Part shown: positions 61,092-64,000 of the stretch, piece by piece
How the letters are laid out: each line of letters starts with the position of its first letter
Position numbering within the stretch: position 1 is the first letter of the stretch
From: Stratiolaelaps scimitus
Taxonomy: Eukaryota; Arthropoda; Arachnida; Mesostigmata; Laelapidae
Direction of reading: 5' to 3'
Assembly: GCA_019614645.1 (NCBI GenBank)
Contig: JABWDB010000046.1
Span: forward strand, 434,001 to 498,000
DNA length: 64,000 bases
Position numbers and translations under genes: made by a program
Notes under the pieces: generated by a model
Seen by the model: only the letters and a program-made list of their open reading frames with translations
What the model was told of the DNA's origin: nothing
The model's database searches: none

Positions 61092-61239
61092 TATCCATAG
61101 AGCTGTTTTTGGAGCTGACCCTCAGCTGTTCCCTTATCTGACAGGCCTCAGCTCTTAACCTTTTAGGTACTACTATGAGGACCCGTCGGGGCCACCTTCG
61201 GCCTTTTGGCTAAGATCAAAGTGTAGTATCCATAGAGCT
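61092..61239 (+). mobile_element. Insertion ending in a U2 snRNA 5' end, flanked by 13-bp direct repeats
   Basis: TATCCATAGAGCT occurs at 61092-61104 and again at 61227-61239. The 122 bases between them end with CTTCGGCCTTTTGGCTAAGA plus TCAAAGTGTAG, the U2 5' end including the branch-site-recognition sequence. The flanking repeats look like a target-site duplication, so the unit appears to have been retroposed. The first half begins TTTTTGGAGC, which resembles sequence near the U2 Sm site, but its order is permuted relative to U2. Confidence 0.6.
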
Positions 61240-62606
61240 AGCGGCCAAATAGGGTGCCTGAAATTTGCTATAGTGATGACGAAGTCATCCCTGATTGCGA
61301 ATCTCTGTAAATGACTATAAATTGTAATTACATATTAATTGTGAAATTGTTGTTGTCCTCATAGCTCGTGTTCACAATTAAGACAAACAAAGAAACTCAT
61401 TAATAATCACGTGGCGGGGTGAGTGTAATGTGTGTATTAACAAGCACATGCACCCTTCAAGGTAACAAAACCAATTAATTAGGGACTAATTTGCGAGATC
61501 CTATGGGAATGATCGAACGTCCTTGACGGACAATTATATAAAGTAAAGGGCGCACCTATTTGAATAGTTGGAAATTTGTTCTCTGATGCGAATGTGTTGT
61601 GTGTGCTACTTAGCAATTTAGGAGTCAGAAACCTCGAAGTCGCCAACAGATATTCGCAGCACCAGGCGGTCCCATAGGACACTCGACTCACGGTCCTGAA
61701 CTGGACTTACTTAAATGCCTAGCGTTGTGACGCGTGCAAGTCTAGAACTATGAGACCATGGGAAAACATCACATTGAAAGCTGTCTTCATTAATGTAAGT
61801 GAATGATGGAGTGGGACGAATCGGTAGAAATGTATGATTCCACGTGTAGTCACTGAGCTATTTTCATTGTAGACACTTCTTTTAAATGAACCCATAAGGA
61901 TACCGCAGTGTATTCCGACCAAATTACTGATACGATCCGAGGCCTCCTAGATATCTATTAAATCCAGTTATCCTTTGTGTCTCAATATTTTCCCCTTGAT
62001 ATGTGCTTAGGATAGCATTATTCGTATTTCAGTAAATTGAATGGTGTTTTAACTTATATAACGACGAAGCCCTCCTGGCTGGCCTCCACGCGCGGTCCCA
62101 TGGATTGTTTAAGGTGACTGTCCGTGGCAGGGCGGTCCAAGCCGGCGGGCCTTCCCCCGCCTTCGAGCAGGGCCAGATTCTCACCCTTTTTAAGAGCGCA
62201 CATGAGGCTCTCCCGGGCTGCACCCCGGTTGGTGGGGCCGACAGGCTCATAATTTGGGCCCTGGAGCTCGCCCGCAAGACGATGACGCTAACGCCCCGTT
62301 CAATAAACTTCCGCCTTCACTTTTGAGTCTGAGCTGTGGTAACGAGCACGCGTGCGGTCCCGGCAGAATAAGTCCGTAGAAACGTGTGCTCTAATTAGGT
62401 AACGGTTATCTCGCTAAAGTGCTAAGCAAAAGCGCTATACGACAGGTCGACAAGGAAGATCAAATCATATACAAATCATGAGAGTAATTTTTCCGTCATA
62501 GGGAATATAGGAATCCATGCGGATTTGTCGACAAAGTTATGAAAAAAATCTATGACTCGATGTATTCGTTTTCCACATAGTTTTAATTAAGCATTTTCTC
62601 TTCAAG
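61240..62606. other. Region upstream of the receptor exons
   Basis: Mostly AT-rich. A GC-rich + strand frame at about 62060-62326 (HARSHGLFKVTVRGRAVQAG) ends just past an AATAAA at 62303-62308 and is not recognised. It may be a fragment of a transposable element. No upstream receptor exon could be identified. Confidence 0.4.
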
Positions 62607-63709
62607 GTTGCCTTGCATATGGAGGACATCGGAGACGGAATTACCCCAAAAGGTCTCCAGGGTTCTCTGTTTACTAATGTCACGGCTTCGATGGGTCTCA
62701 AGTGGGAACGGATCGACTATGGATTCACAGAGTGGGGACGCTGTTTTCCCAACCTAACTTGCACGGGCCAGCTGGCGGCAGTCGCCGAAGGGGTAAGTGA
62801 CTTAATTAAAGTTACACTGTCAAAGAGAAGGAACAGATTTGTGGAAAGCCGTCTACTTAGGGATTCCTCATTGGTTGAAACTCGAAGAAAATGTTTCATT
62901 ATTCATCATACACTCACTATGTACTATTTGCTTTTTTAGGAATAAATTAGTCGAATTAGAAGTGCTATGTACAGACTCTATTGCTGCCTTTACGAGGGAG
63001 ATAGCGAGATATGTAATAAGCTCCTTGTATTCTACAGTACACCATCATTCCACTACACAGACCCCAGATGATCGTTTTCGTCTCCATGGCAGTAATTCGT
63101 AGCTGATATGTGATGCTTGCATTTCAGGTAGCTGACATAGCGGTGGGGCCCATCGTTATCTCGACTCCCGTAGACGAAGCTTTGCAGACTTGGCTGCCTA
63201 CTCAATATTTCGAGACTCACCTTCTACATGGTTTTACTAGCCCCTTCCAAAGACCTGGACCGTTCGCGTTCTTCAAAATGATTCCACTAATGGTAGTATG
63301 CTGTAGAATGCACTATACAATTTAAAAAAGTTGCCTTTTATTTAACTTATAAGATAATCACATCGCTGGATTTAATCGTTACAAGAGCTTCGTATCTACT
63401 TTTATGTCAAAGATCTACCCCGATCTGTGAACCTCCTGTATACCAGAAAAGTAACTATGAGAATCACTACGAACATGGCAGTTAGGAGATCAGGCTTTGC
63501 ATACAAGACCCACGCAGTCATAGACAATAAATCTACATACTATACGTATGTACGGGATTTTATTTTTCAGGTGTGGTTTATCTTGGGACTGTGCACAACA
63601 GTATTGCCATTGATAGCCTGGAACTTCGGGCATCTCGTTCGCCATACCGAAAAAAGAATACCGTTTATGGACCATTGGTCTGCTTTTTACGAGCTTTTGC
63701 TGCAAGAAG
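62607..63709 (+). CDS. Ionotropic glutamate receptor-like channel, partial (three exons)
   Basis: Ionotropic receptors of this superfamily are ligand-gated cation channels in the cell membrane. The divergent arthropod IR branch often serves chemosensation. Three exons, 62607-62792, 63128-63292 and 63571-63709, have good GT/AG sites and matching phases (0, 0, then 1 at the end). Exon 1 gives the first half of ligand-binding lobe S1 (VALHMEDIGDG, WGRCFPNLTCTGQLAAVAEG). Exon 2 gives ADIAVGPIVIS and the rest of S1. Exon 3 gives transmembrane segment 1 (VWFILGLCTTVLPLIAW) and the run into the pore (WSAFYELLLQEG). Where glutamate receptors have an Arg that binds the ligand carboxylate, this protein has Val in ISTPV, pointing to the IR branch or another non-glutamate receptor. 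Both ends are missing: the N-terminus is upstream and the pore, M2, S2 and M3 lie beyond the right edge. Confidence 0.82.
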
Positions 63710-64000
63710 GTACTTTTTCCTCATTGGCGATTTGATTCCAAGAACATGATATGAAGCCCATAGGATAAGCCATATCACCCATAAGATATAAATCCATTGA
63801 TCTGCGGGGTTGCGTGGCACATAACCCATCGGTTCATTTACGGACACGCATGCATTGGAAGAATTGGCAACACCTAATAGTAGTAGCACCAAAATATTTA
63901 AGGGTTTTCATTTTTGACACAGCCAAACATCAGTATTAAACCATATAGATATTTCAGTAGACGTAAATTTTTTTTAAAATTGAATGTTACCATGCGGACA
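63710..64000. other. Right-edge intron sequence of the receptor gene
   Basis: This follows the phase-1 donor at 63710. A - strand frame at 63892-63665 is largely antisense to the last exon and intron. No further exon was recognised before the edge. Confidence 0.5.

Overview
The window is nuclear DNA of an animal, most likely an arachnid (tick or mite), though this is inferred from gene content. Genes are split by spliceosomal introns with GT/AG ends. Microsatellites, mostly (TA)n, are frequent, degenerate non-LTR retrotransposons are scattered through it, and the proteins look like arthropod ones. No bacterial operon, CRISPR array or ribosomal RNA was seen.

Layout from left to right. An intronless adenosine kinase gene lies on the + strand (1927-3051), with a TATA/GC-box promoter just upstream. 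It converges on a very large secreted repeat protein on the - strand (10903-4166). That protein has two exons that join in frame to about 2046 residues, and it carries a 12-copy 87-bp tandem repeat. Its single intron holds an internally deleted mariner element and a tRNA-like SINE remnant. From 12.8 to 17.0 kb there are hairpins, a wrecked EN-RT LINE with a 70-bp perfect inverted repeat, and a U2 snRNA 5' fragment. A complete 14-3-3 zeta-type gene follows on the - strand (31839-21236, four coding exons, 246 aa). Its 8.6-kb first intron reaches back to a GC-rich promoter block near 32-33 kb.

The largest gene is on the - strand from 51920 to 35124. Twenty-six coding exons, all phase-compatible, encode at least 1362 residues of a PEP-synthase / rifampicin-phosphotransferase-like enzyme. 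It has an N-terminal lineage-specific region, a PPDK-type ATP-grasp module and a C-terminal phosphohistidine swivel domain with an intact catalytic His. Only the extreme N-terminal exon was not found. The region from 52 to 61 kb is dominated by LINE remains from three separate copies. An insertion ending in a U2 5' end is bracketed by 13-bp direct repeats. The window ends with three exons of a divergent ionotropic-glutamate-receptor-like channel (+ strand, 62607-63709) that runs off the right edge.

The genes show no shared pathway; this is an ordinary eukaryotic neighbourhood. The points most worth following are the eukaryotic RPH/PEP-synthase-like enzyme, the repeat protein, three U2 5'-end fragments, an adenosine-kinase paralogue with altered pocket residues, and a series of near-perfect short palindromes.
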